Of a stretch of DNA of 64,000 nucleotides, positions 1-7,971 are shown piece after piece. This stretch comes from JACPFV01 sp038043245 (GTDB lineage: Bacteria; Pseudomonadota; Gammaproteobacteria; Nevskiales; Nevskiaceae): contig JBBTCH010000001.1 of NCBI GenBank assembly GCA_038043245.1, positions 496,001 through 560,000 on the forward strand, read 5' to 3'. The notes below the pieces were generated by a model that was not told the DNA's origin, did not search any database, and was given only the letters and a program-made list of their open reading frames with translations. Each line of letters begins with the position of its first letter. Positions within the stretch are counted from its first letter, which is position 1. The position numbers and the translations under genes are program-made.

Positions 1-777
1 CTCGAACAGGTTCTTCAGGCGCTGGACGTCACCGAGCTCCTGAAAACCCATCAGGTTGCTGCCGCCAGACATGACGAAATCCGCCGCCGGCGACTGCCCG
101 CGCAGCGCCTGTTCAGCCAGCGTCACCGCCTGCAGCAGCGTGTGGTTCATCTGGTCGCGCATCGTGCGCAGCTCCTCGGCCAGCAACTGGCGCAGACCGA
201 CGAGATCGCGGCCGGCGAAATGCTCGTTGAGCGCGTTGGCGCATTGCTCCAGTTCGGACGCCGAGTAATCGCGCTCGACGTGCAGCACGCGGTTTTGCAC
301 CTCGGACTGGTTCACCACCAGAATCGCCAGCACGCGGCGATCCGACAGCGGCAGAAACTCGATGCGACGCAGGATCGCGCGATTGCGCTTGGGGATTGTC
401 ACCACGGCCGCCAGCCGCGACAGCGAGGACAGCAGGCCCGAGGCGGTCTGCAAGAGTTCATCGGTACCCGCCATCGGCATCAGTTCGCGCAGCAGCGTCT
501 CGCGCTCGGAATCTGCCAGCGATTCCGGCGTCAGCAGTGAATCCACGAAGTAGCGATAGGCGCGCGCCGTCGGCACGCGGCCCGCCGAAGTGTGTGGTGA
601 CACCACCAGCCCGAGCTCGTCGAGGTCGGACATCACGTTGCGTATCGTCGCTGATGACAGCCCCAAGCCCGCGGCGCGCGACAGGGTGCGCGACCCCACC
701 GGCTCGCCGTCGCGGATATAGCGTTCCACCAGCAGTTTCAGCAGTTCGGCTGCGCGGGGATTCAGTGATGGGTTCAT
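1..777 (-). CDS. hrcA: Heat-inducible transcription repressor HrcA (C-terminus cut by window edge)
   Basis: HrcA is the repressor of class I chaperone genes and binds CIRCE operators through an N-terminal winged helix. Read from the ATG at 777, 259 residues are visible. The family is usually near 345, so the C-terminal end lies beyond base 1. The first 75 or so residues carry the conserved EPVGSRTLSR and SATIRNVMSDL helices, followed by SAGRVPTARAYR, also typical of the family. grpE, dnaK and dnaJ are the usual downstream neighbours and would lie to the left, outside the window. No canonical CIRCE (TTAGCACTC-N9-GAGTGCTAA) is visible upstream; a different perfect inverted repeat is present at 850-880. 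The family call is firm. Confidence 0.95.
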   Translation of the reverse strand, partial: MNPSLNPRAAELLKLLVERYIRDGEPVGSRTLSRAAGLGLSSATIRNVMSDLDELGLVVSPHTSAGRVPTARAYRYFVDSLLTPESLADSERETLLRELMPMAGTDELLQTASGLLSSLSRLAAVVTIPKRNRAILRRIEFLPLSDRRVLAILVVNQSEVQNRVLHVERDYSASELEQCANALNEHFAGRDLVGLRQLLAEELRTMRDQMNHTLLQAVTLAEQALRGQSPAADFVMSGGSNLMGFQELGDVQRLKNLFE

Positions 778-849
778 GCCTATTCCAACTGTATGCACAC
801 AGCTTAGCCAAGACCGGGCAACTTAGAACACCCCGACCTTCCGAAATGC

Positions 850-880
850 GCCACCCGCTTACTGCATTCAAGCGGGTGGC
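850..880. repeat. Perfect 11-bp inverted repeat with 9-nt spacer upstream of hrcA
   Basis: GCCACCCGCTT at 850-860 and its exact complement AAGCGGGTGGC at 870-880 flank a 9-nt spacer. The site lies between hrcA (start 777, minus) and the gene starting at 956 (plus), so it is upstream of both. The arm-N9-arm geometry is that of CIRCE but the arm sequence is not. It may be an operator, an RNA hairpin or a REP-like element. Confidence 0.75.
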
Positions 881-955
881 GCCAAGACGTAAAAGATGAT
901 TCTTACTTCGACGCCGAATTAGAGTTGGTTGTTACACTGACCTTGGAGGCGACAC

Positions 956-1348
956 ATGTCTCACGATAGCTACAGCGGCGCGCTTTACCCCACGTCTCTT
1001 CCAATGAGGATGAGCGGTATTTTCCGCTCCAACACTGCCGAACTGTTCGCGCTCAGCGCCAAAATGGGCAAGCCCAGCACTGCACACAAGCTCGAACTCT
1101 TCAAGCTCGACAAACATGGCAAGCCTACCGATGAAACCGTCGGCGAAGGAAGCTTCAAGGCTCTTAGCTCGCCGATCGGTCCCTTTTACGCGGAGAGTGG
1201 CAATACCACGCTGCTTGTCGCACGCGGAACCTTAAAAATGAGGAAGGAAACGGTTGACTTCGTGGTCTGGAAGCTGACCAAGCCGGAAGGCGAGGTCATC
1301 TACGAACTCAAGAAGAACGAACGTAAGACGGATGCCACGTCGATTTAA
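956..1348 (+). CDS. Hypothetical protein, 130 aa, accessory
   Basis: I do not recognise this protein. It is 130 residues, soluble-looking and rich in Lys and Thr, with no signal peptide or membrane segment. The second half looks like alternating beta strands (a TTLLVARGTLKM strand, then a DFVVWKL strand) and ends in a charged tail. The ATG at 956 is well supported by GGAGG at 945-949. The gene lies 123 bp before the helicase gene on the same strand, in a stretch with lower GC than its surroundings, so the two may have arrived together. That it works with the helicase is inference only. Confidence 0.6.
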   Translation: MSHDSYSGALYPTSLPMRMSGIFRSNTAELFALSAKMGKPSTAHKLELFKLDKHGKPTDETVGEGSFKALSSPIGPFYAESGNTTLLVARGTLKMRKETVDFVVWKLTKPEGEVIYELKKNERKTDATSI

Positions 1349-1471
1349 AAATCCCGCAGCCCCCCATTGCACTGACCTACCCCGAACACTCAACGGACTC
1401 AGGTGACGCAAATATGAGAGGTAGCTCTGAGTTCGACTCCGTCCGTCAGGTCCGTATCGCTATCATTACGC

Positions 1472-4267
1472 ATGAGAATCGGAGAGAGAGTCAAACATAT
1501 CGGTCGCCCTGACTTGGGTATTGGAGAACTTGTCCAGATCTATGGAGATGGGTCCTGCCAAGCGGTGTTTCCCGATGGCGCCTCGTTTAGCGGAATATCT
1601 CTGAATGCACTGATCTCTGGAGAGGAAGAGTTCCGTCAAACGCAGGAGCTTTCAGAGCGCAAAAGAAGGGAAGAGGATCTGCAACGCATTGCGGAAGAAG
1701 AAGCACGCGTACTTTTAGAGCGGCGCAGAAATCTTCTGTGCAATATTCAAACTCTGTTGGACCGACATGACTACGCAGAAGCTGATCGTTATTACAGCGA
1801 GCAATGTGTCAGATGGTTAGATCGCGGCGAATACGATGCACTCGTAACAGAATCTCAATTCATCGATCGTTTCGTAGAAATCAATCAAACGGGCTCTCTA
1901 GCGGCGCTTGATGAGCATTTTCATACACGCCCGAAAACCCTTGAGCTAACAGTTGAAGACTTTGTTGCAATCAAGATTCCGAAAGTGCGCAAAACACTTG
2001 CCACGTTGGCAATGCCACTGGATAAAGAGCAAGAGCATGCGATAGCTCGACCCGAACGTCGCGTGCTCATTAAGGCACGTGCCGGATCGGGCAAGACTCG
2101 CTCTCTCTGCGCCCAAGCCGCTCTGGCCATCAAAGACGAACACTTGGATCCCAATCAGGTATTGATTCTGGCCTTTAACGGTAAGGCGGCGGAAGAAGTT
2201 GGGCATCGAGTGCGCACGGCTTTAGGAATCATGGAATACAAAAATGCCCGCACATTCCATAGCCTCGCCCATCAACTTGTTAAGCCTAAGAAGAAGCCGC
2301 TTTCCGATGGAAAAGGGGATCCGTCAGAGACTGAGCAAAGTCGTTTTATGCAGAGCGTGATGCAGCGCATCCTCAATCCAGCCTTCAAAGAAAAGATGGT
2401 TGAATTCTTCCGGCAGGAGCTTAATCAGATCGAGGAAATCGGCCGAGATTTGCCTCCGCAGGAATACTGTGCATTCCGACGCTCGCTAGAGTGCGTCGCA
2501 CTGAATGGGGCCTTAGTGAAGTCAAATGGAGAGAAGTTCATAGCCGACTTTCTGTTCGAACATGACATCCAATTTGAGTATGAACGCGGCTGGAAGTGGA
2601 AGACCCCCAAGATCGACGGTGCTCGTTACTGGCCGGATTTCACAATCCTTGCCAACGGCAAGGACTACATTCTCGAACATTGGGCAATAAATTTAGATGA
2701 TCTAACTTCGCAGGTACCGCAATATTTCGACATGACCACTGCCCAGTACCGCCTGCAGGCGCGCACCAAGCAAACCTTCTGGGCAGAAAAGAATGTACCG
2801 CTGCTTGAAACTCACTCCGGCCTAATGGCTGGGGGGCGTGCTGCTTTTGAAGTTCAATTGCGCAGCATTCTCGAGGGCGCAGATATCCGCTGCGTACGTT
2901 TGCCTCAGGACGAGATTGTTCGTCGTGTTTTCGTCAACGACTTCGCTATATCCAGAATGACAAAGCTATTCCTGCAGTTCGTTCGGCGAACCAAGCAACG
3001 CGGCAGATCCGTAGACGAGGCAGCACGCCACATCGCAGAAAATCCGGACAATGAACCTAGAACAAGGCTCTTTCATGAACTGGCGTTGAGGGCCTTCAGT
3101 GAGTACGAAGGAATGCTCATTAGAGAGAATCGTATGGACTTCGACGATTTATTGACACAAGCTGCCCTTGAAGTCAGAAAGCTTGGCGCATCAGCAAGCA
3201 TTCATCTTGGTGATGGGATAATGTTGCAGATTCGTGATTTGCGCTGGATATTGCTCGATGAGTACCAAGATTTTTCAGAACTCTACTTCCGATTGTTGCA
3301 AGCGATCATCGACGTCAACCCTTGTGTCAGATTGGTAGCCGTTGGTGATGACTGGCAGGCCATTAATGCCTTTGCCGGCGCAGAGCTGCGATTCTTTGAT
3401 CGCTTCAGCGACTACTTTCTGGGGGCGGAATCAGTCGACGTAACCACTAACTATCGCAGCGACCGCGCTGTAGTTGCGGCTGGCAATCAGTTGATGAAAG
3501 GCTGTGGCGCGCCTTCGAAAGTAAAATCGAGCGCGCCAGGTATGATTAAAATCTTGTGCTTGGACGATTTCAGGATTGAGTTTCAGCAAGGAGATGAGTA
3601 TCGGGAGAAGCGAGAAGCTGATTCACTTTTCTTGCCCTTGCGCCCAGATGGCAAGGGTCCATCTGATTACGCCGTTCAGCAAGCGCGGGGGCTTAAAGCT
3701 TGTTTTCAAGTCTTGAGACATGCACTCAGCAAAGATTCGATACTTGAGACGATAAGCGTAACGAAAGGGAAGCCTTATGCAATGCTCCTAGCTCGATCTA
3801 ATCACGTCTATGGATTGAAGATCGAAGAATTTCGGTTAAGGCTGATCGAAATACTAGCCAATCTGAATCAAGTAGAGCCGAAATATCTGGAACGGCTGAT
3901 CACAGTAAGCACTGCGCACCGCTCTAAAGGCCAAGAAGCGCATACGGTCATTATTCTGGATGCCTCTCGGAAACAGTTTCCTAAAATTCACCCTGACAAT
4001 CTTCTGTTCGGGCTTTTCGGCGTAACACCCCAAGCCGTGCTGGAAGAAGAGCGCAGATTATTCTATGTGGCGATGACCCGCGCAAAACACAATCTTTTCA
4101 TGGTTACAGGCAAAAAAAGAGAAGAGTCACCTTTTCTCGATGCGCTGAAAGATTCGGGTGCCCCTGATCAGTCAAGTGTGAGAACGTCGCGAATGCCGGA
4201 GATCGGCGAACTGGCGCGCAAAATCCAAGCGCGAATCGAAGCAGCCTCACCGAATGCCTTCCCCTAA
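1472..4267 (+). CDS. UvrD/Rep-family (SF1A) DNA helicase with N-terminal Tudor-like and internal PD-(D/E)XK-like domains
   Basis: A 931-residue 3'-5' superfamily 1 helicase. Visible motifs are the Q motif (near Q187), Walker A ARAGSGKT (202-209), motif Ib TFHSLA (261-266), motif II DEYQD (596-600), motif III GDDWQAINAF (625-634), motif IV TTNYRSD (658-664), motif V TAHRSKGQEA and motif VI EERRLFYVAMTRAK. Two additions are unusual. Residues 1-48 look like the Tudor/DUF3553-type beta barrel normally found at the C-terminus of UvrD/PcrA. Residues about 350-410, inside domain 1B, contain E354, PDF (D389) and LEHW (E402), resembling a PD-(D/E)XK nuclease fold with His in place of the usual Lys. 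A charged coiled coil (about 55-90) follows the barrel. Composition is low-GC for this window (28 GC in the 60 bases from 2341). Repair or phage defence are both possible roles. Confidence 0.9.
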   Translation: MRIGERVKHIGRPDLGIGELVQIYGDGSCQAVFPDGASFSGISLNALISGEEEFRQTQELSERKRREEDLQRIAEEEARVLLERRRNLLCNIQTLLDRHDYAEADRYYSEQCVRWLDRGEYDALVTESQFIDRFVEINQTGSLAALDEHFHTRPKTLELTVEDFVAIKIPKVRKTLATLAMPLDKEQEHAIARPERRVLIKARAGSGKTRSLCAQAALAIKDEHLDPNQVLILAFNGKAAEEVGHRVRTALGIMEYKNARTFHSLAHQLVKPKKKPLSDGKGDPSETEQSRFMQSVMQRILNPAFKEKMVEFFRQELNQIEEIGRDLPPQEYCAFRRSLECVALNGALVKSNGEKFIADFLFEHDIQFEYERGWKWKTPKIDGARYWPDFTILANGKDYILEHWAINLDDLTSQVPQYFDMTTAQYRLQARTKQTFWAEKNVPLLETHSGLMAGGRAAFEVQLRSILEGADIRCVRLPQDEIVRRVFVNDFAISRMTKLFLQFVRRTKQRGRSVDEAARHIAENPDNEPRTRLFHELALRAFSEYEGMLIRENRMDFDDLLTQAALEVRKLGASASIHLGDGIMLQIRDLRWILLDEYQDFSELYFRLLQAIIDVNPCVRLVAVGDDWQAINAFAGAELRFFDRFSDYFLGAESVDVTTNYRSDRAVVAAGNQLMKGCGAPSKVKSSAPGMIKILCLDDFRIEFQQGDEYREKREADSLFLPLRPDGKGPSDYAVQQARGLKACFQVLRHALSKDSILETISVTKGKPYAMLLARSNHVYGLKIEEFRLRLIEILANLNQVEPKYLERLITVSTAHRSKGQEAHTVIILDASRKQFPKIHPDNLLFGLFGVTPQAVLEEERRLFYVAMTRAKHNLFMVTGKKREESPFLDALKDSGAPDQSSVRTSRMPEIGELARKIQARIEAASPNAFP

Positions 4268-4437
4268 AGCATTCGAGTCAGAGAACGAACCCTATTCAAA
4301 GACGTTGAAATCACTTAAGCGGCTGAGGCTTCAATCGCAATAACACGGAGAGATTCGACGCAGGGCAAACGTCAAGCGCACCGCTGACGCGCTATCATTC
4401 GCGCCCGTTTTTCATAGCTATGACATTGAGCTCCGAC

Positions 4438-6261
4438 ATGAACCGCGCCACGCAGCCGCTGCATCCCCTCACAGGCCAGAAACTGACCGGTGCGGAGATG
4501 ATCGTCCAGGTGCTGGCGGACGAGGGCGTGGACGTCATCTTCGGTTATTCCGGCGGCGCGATCCTGCCGACCTATGACGCGGTGTTCCGCTTCAACAAGC
4601 AGCATGGTGAGAAATTACCGCTGATCGTGCCCGCCAACGAGCAGGGCGCGGGCTTCATGGCGGCCGGTTACGCACGCGCCTCCGGCAAGGTCGGCGTGGC
4701 GCTGGTGACCTCGGGCCCCGGCGCCACCAACTGCGTGACGCCGGTGCGCGACTGCATGGCCGACAGCATTCCCATCGTGCTGATCTGCGGCCAGGTGCCA
4801 ACCGCGGCGATCGGCTCGGACGCATTCCAGGAAGCGCCGGTGTCGAACATCTTCGGCGCCTGCGCCAAGCACGTTTTCCTGGTGACGGATGCCAGCAAAC
4901 TCGAAGCCACCATGCGCACGGCGTTCGAGATCGCACGCTCCGGCAGGCCCGGCCCGGTGGTGATCGATATCCCGAAAGACGTGCAGAACTGGAGCGGCGC
5001 GTTCGCCGGCGCCGGCCTGCTGCCGATCCCCGGCTTCCGTTCACGCCAGCGCGCGCTGGAGCAATCGAAGCTCGGCGAGTCCGAGTGTGGTGAGTTTTTC
5101 CTTGCGCTGGCCAAGGCCAAGCGGCCCCTGCTCTATTGCGGCGGCGGCGTCATCAATGGCGGCGCATCGGAAGCCTTGCGCGAATTCGCACATGCCTTCG
5201 AAATTCCGGCAGTGACCACCCTGATGGGGATCGGCGCGTACGACACCACCGATCCGCTGTCGCTGCACATGCTGGGCATGCATGGCACCGCTTTTGCCAA
5301 TTACGCGGTGGAGGATTGCGACTTCCTGATCGCGGTCGCCGCGCGCTTTGACGACCGCGTGGCTGGCGTACCGGCGAAATTCGCACCGAACGCGAAGTTC
5401 ATCGCACATCTCGACGTGGACACCGCCGAGATCAGCAAGGTCAAGCGTGCCGACTGGAGCCACATCGGCCTGCTGACGGATTCGTTGCAGACCTTGACTG
5501 CGCATGGCAGGAAGACCGGCTTCAGGACTCATTTCGCCGACTGGCACAAGCATGTCGCGGAACTGAAAGCGACTTATGCGATGAACTACGACAAGCAGTC
5601 GGAGCTGATCCAGCCACACGCGGTGATCGAAGCGATCAACCAACTGACCAAGGGCGAGGCCATCGTCAGCACCGGCGTCGGCCAGCACCAGATGTGGGCT
5701 GCGCAGTATTTCGACTTCAAGTCACCGCGCCTGTGGCTGACCTCCGGCTCAATGGGCACGATGGGCTTTGGATTGCCCGCCGCCATCGGCGCCGCCTTCG
5801 CCAAGGCCGGAAAGCCGGTGATCGACATCGACGGCGACGCCAGCATCCGCATGAACCTGGGCGAGCTGGAGACCGTGACCACCTACAACCTGCCGGTAAA
5901 GGTGGTGGTGCTCAACAACAACGGCGACGGCATGGTGAAACAGTGGCAGCGCCTGTTCTTCGACTCGCGCTATGCGGGTTCCGACAAGAGCCTGCACAAG
6001 AAAGACTTCATCAAGGCCGCCGAAGCCGATGGCTATGAATTCGCCGCGCGCCTGACCAAAAAATCCGACCTCGCCAAGGTGATCAAGGCGTTCATCGAGT
6101 TCAAAGGCCCGGCGTTCCTTGAAGTGGTGATCGACCCGATGGCCTCGGTGTACCCGATGGTCGGGCCCGGCATGTCCTACGACCAGATGATCACTGGCGA
6201 CTGGATTCCTTCGCGTGCCAAACCCGCGGCCGGCAAGGCCGACAAGAGTGGGATGTTTTAG
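4438..6261 (+). CDS. Acetolactate synthase large (catalytic) subunit-like, ThDP-dependent
   Basis: ThDP enzyme of the acetohydroxyacid synthase family, which condenses two pyruvates (or pyruvate and 2-oxobutyrate) in the first step of branched-chain amino acid synthesis. From the ATG at 4438 it is 607 residues; an in-frame ATG at 4420 would add six. The N-terminal Pyr domain has the activating Glu in NEQGAGFMAAGYARASGK. The C-terminal PP domain has GDASIRMNLGELETV and NNNGDGMVKQW, close to the GDGS...NN cofactor motif. The usual RHEQGA reads ANEQGA, and GDGS is GDAS, so this is a divergent branch. No ilvH/ilvN regulatory subunit lies next to it, so it may be a lone biosynthetic enzyme, a catabolic ALS or a related carboligase. 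Confidence 0.85.
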   Translation: MNRATQPLHPLTGQKLTGAEMIVQVLADEGVDVIFGYSGGAILPTYDAVFRFNKQHGEKLPLIVPANEQGAGFMAAGYARASGKVGVALVTSGPGATNCVTPVRDCMADSIPIVLICGQVPTAAIGSDAFQEAPVSNIFGACAKHVFLVTDASKLEATMRTAFEIARSGRPGPVVIDIPKDVQNWSGAFAGAGLLPIPGFRSRQRALEQSKLGESECGEFFLALAKAKRPLLYCGGGVINGGASEALREFAHAFEIPAVTTLMGIGAYDTTDPLSLHMLGMHGTAFANYAVEDCDFLIAVAARFDDRVAGVPAKFAPNAKFIAHLDVDTAEISKVKRADWSHIGLLTDSLQTLTAHGRKTGFRTHFADWHKHVAELKATYAMNYDKQSELIQPHAVIEAINQLTKGEAIVSTGVGQHQMWAAQYFDFKSPRLWLTSGSMGTMGFGLPAAIGAAFAKAGKPVIDIDGDASIRMNLGELETVTTYNLPVKVVVLNNNGDGMVKQWQRLFFDSRYAGSDKSLHKKDFIKAAEADGYEFAARLTKKSDLAKVIKAFIEFKGPAFLEVVIDPMASVYPMVGPGMSYDQMITGDWIPSRAKPAAGKADKSGMF

Positions 6262-6267
6262 CGCTGT

Positions 6268-6334
6268 GTCATTCCGAGCAACGCGAGGAATCTCGCTGTT
6301 ACAAGGCCAGATCCCTCGCTATGCTCGGGATGAC
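6268..6334. repeat. Dispersed palindromic repeat, copy 1
   Basis: Starts GTCATTCCGAG and ends CTCGGGATGAC, so its ends are inverted copies separated by an AT-richer centre. It is one of five related elements in the window (others at 7890, 33260, 35464, 51856). It ends 21 bp before the ATG at 6355. Confidence 0.85.
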
Positions 6335-6354
6335 AACTCATTAGGAATATTTTT

Positions 6355-6810
6355 ATGAATCTCATTGCAACCTTCGAAAAGATGTCCCGCTACCCGATGG
6401 GCAAGGCGCTGTTCTCGCGCGCCGTCGCCATGAAGGCGCCTTACTTCACCACCATCCGCCCGCGCATAGAGGAGCTGACCGCGACGCGCTGTGTGGTCTC
6501 GATGCCCAAGCGCCGGGCCGTGCACAACCACATCGCCACCGTGCACGCCATCGCCATGTGCAATCTGTGCGAACTCACCATGGGCGTGCTCGCCGAAGCG
6601 GTGACGCCGCGATCCATGCGCTGGATCCCCAAGGGCATGAGCGTGCGTTATTTAAAGAAAGCCGAGACGAATCTCACCGGTACCGCCGAGTGGCCCGGCG
6701 TCGCTGAAGGTTTCAAGGGCGACATAGTCGTACCGGTGAAGGTACGCGACACTGCCGGACAGATCGTGATGGACGCCGACATCACCCTGTATTTGTCGCC
6801 CAAGAAGTAA
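6355..6810 (+). CDS. DUF4442 hotdog-fold protein (putative acyl-CoA thioesterase)
   Basis: A 151-residue single-domain protein of the DUF4442 family, part of the hotdog superfamily related to PaaI/YiiD thioesterases. The recognisable stretch is the central HNHIATVHAIAMCNLCE region, which matches the hotdog helix, followed by beta strands with GMSVRYLKKAETNLTGTAE. No signal peptide is present. Its likely substrate is an acyl-CoA, but no member of the family gives a firm substrate here. It is the first gene of a run on lipid and ketone metabolism and is preceded by a palindromic repeat. Confidence 0.8.
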   Translation: MNLIATFEKMSRYPMGKALFSRAVAMKAPYFTTIRPRIEELTATRCVVSMPKRRAVHNHIATVHAIAMCNLCELTMGVLAEAVTPRSMRWIPKGMSVRYLKKAETNLTGTAEWPGVAEGFKGDIVVPVKVRDTAGQIVMDADITLYLSPKK

Positions 6811-6867
6811 TCCTGATTCTTTAGCGTTTGTGGCAGGCTACGCACTCCATATTTTTCGGGGTGTCTT

Positions 6868-7884
6868 GTGAATACAGCCGTCAACCGTCAGTTCAAACTC
6901 GCCGCCCGCCCGGTGGGCATGATCAAGCCCAGTGATTTCGCGTATTCGGAAACACCCATTTCCGAACGACCGTCCGAACTGCAGGACGGTCAGGTGCTGC
7001 TGAAGACGCACTACATCTCGCTCGATCCGGCGATGCGCGGCTGGCTCAACGACACCAAGTCCTACATCCCGCCGGTACAGATCGGCGAAGTCATGCGCGC
7101 CGGCGCACTGGCGGAAGTCCTCGCTTCCAAGAACCCGAAGTTTCAGACCGGCGACACGGTCGTCGGCGTCATCGGTGTGCAGAGCCACGCCGTGTCCGAT
7201 GGCAAGGGCCTGACCAAGGTCGACCCCAAGCTGGCGCCGCTGCCGAAATATCTCGGCGTGCTCGGCATGCCCGGCATGACCGCCTACTTCGGCCTGCTCG
7301 AAGTCGGACAGCCGAAAGAAGGCGAAACCGTGGTGGTCTCCGGCGCGGCCGGCGCGGTCGGTCAGATTGTCGGGCAGATCGCCAAGATCAAGGGCTGCAA
7401 GGCCATCGGCATCGCCGGCGGCAAGGACAAGTGCGATTTCGTCGTCAAGGAACTCGGCTTTGATGCCTGTATCGATTACAAATCACAGGACGTGAAGAAA
7501 GCGCTGCGCGAATATGCGCCGGACGGTGTGGACGTTTATTTCGACAACGTCGGCGGCGACATCCTCGATGCGGTGCTGACGCAGATCCGCATGAAGGCGC
7601 GCATCGTCATCTGCGGCGCGATCTCGCAATACAACAACACCACGCCGGTGAAAGGTCCCGCCAATTACCTGGCGCTGCTGGTCAATCGTGCGCGCATGGA
7701 AGGGCTGGTGGTGTTCGATTACGCCAAGCGCTATGTCGAAGGGGCGATGCAGATGGGCCAGTGGATGGCGCAGGGCAAGCTCAAGTCGCGCGAGCACATC
7801 GTCGAGGGCATCGAGAAATTCCCGGAAACCCTGAACATGCTGTTCAGCGGCGAGAACACCGGCAAGCTCATCATCAAGGTCTAG
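6868..7884 (+). CDS. NADP-dependent oxidoreductase, zinc-free MDR family (CurA/prostaglandin reductase-like)
   Basis: Medium-chain dehydrogenase/reductase of 338 residues in the zinc-independent CurA / leukotriene B4 dehydrogenase branch, which reduces activated C=C bonds with NADPH. The branch is shown by SLDPAMRGW (51-59) and by the cofactor loop AAGAVG (160-165) followed by QIVGQIAK. The conserved YFDNVGGDILDAVL is also typical. The catalytic zinc ligands of true alcohol dehydrogenases are absent. The start is a GTG at 6868 behind a GGGGTG-like ribosome site. It lies between the DUF4442 gene and an enoyl-CoA hydratase, consistent with enone or unsaturated lipid metabolism. Confidence 0.88.
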   Translation: MNTAVNRQFKLAARPVGMIKPSDFAYSETPISERPSELQDGQVLLKTHYISLDPAMRGWLNDTKSYIPPVQIGEVMRAGALAEVLASKNPKFQTGDTVVGVIGVQSHAVSDGKGLTKVDPKLAPLPKYLGVLGMPGMTAYFGLLEVGQPKEGETVVVSGAAGAVGQIVGQIAKIKGCKAIGIAGGKDKCDFVVKELGFDACIDYKSQDVKKALREYAPDGVDVYFDNVGGDILDAVLTQIRMKARIVICGAISQYNNTTPVKGPANYLALLVNRARMEGLVVFDYAKRYVEGAMQMGQWMAQGKLKSREHIVEGIEKFPETLNMLFSGENTGKLIIKV

Positions 7885-7889
7885 GTTGT

Positions 7890-7946
7890 GTCATCCCGAG
7901 CGAACGCGAGAGATCTGATCAGATTTCTCGCTGCGCTCGAAATGAC
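7890..7946. repeat. Dispersed palindromic repeat, copy 2
   Basis: Starts GTCATCCCGAGCG and ends CGCTCGAAATGAC around a TCTGATCAGA palindromic centre. It lies 26 bp before the ATG at 7972 and shares the architecture of the copy at 6268. Confidence 0.85.
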
Positions 7947-7971
7947 CACTTTTTATTTTTAAGGAATCTCC

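Noticed and set aside
777..956. Canonical CIRCE in the hrcA upstream region
   Set aside because: No TTAGCACTC or GAGTGCTAA is present; only the unrelated inverted repeat at 850-880.
1420..1460. tRNA-like 3' fragment with GTTCGACTC before the helicase gene
   Set aside because: The T-stem would pair only three bases and no acceptor stem or CCA is present, so it is not a tRNA remnant I can support.
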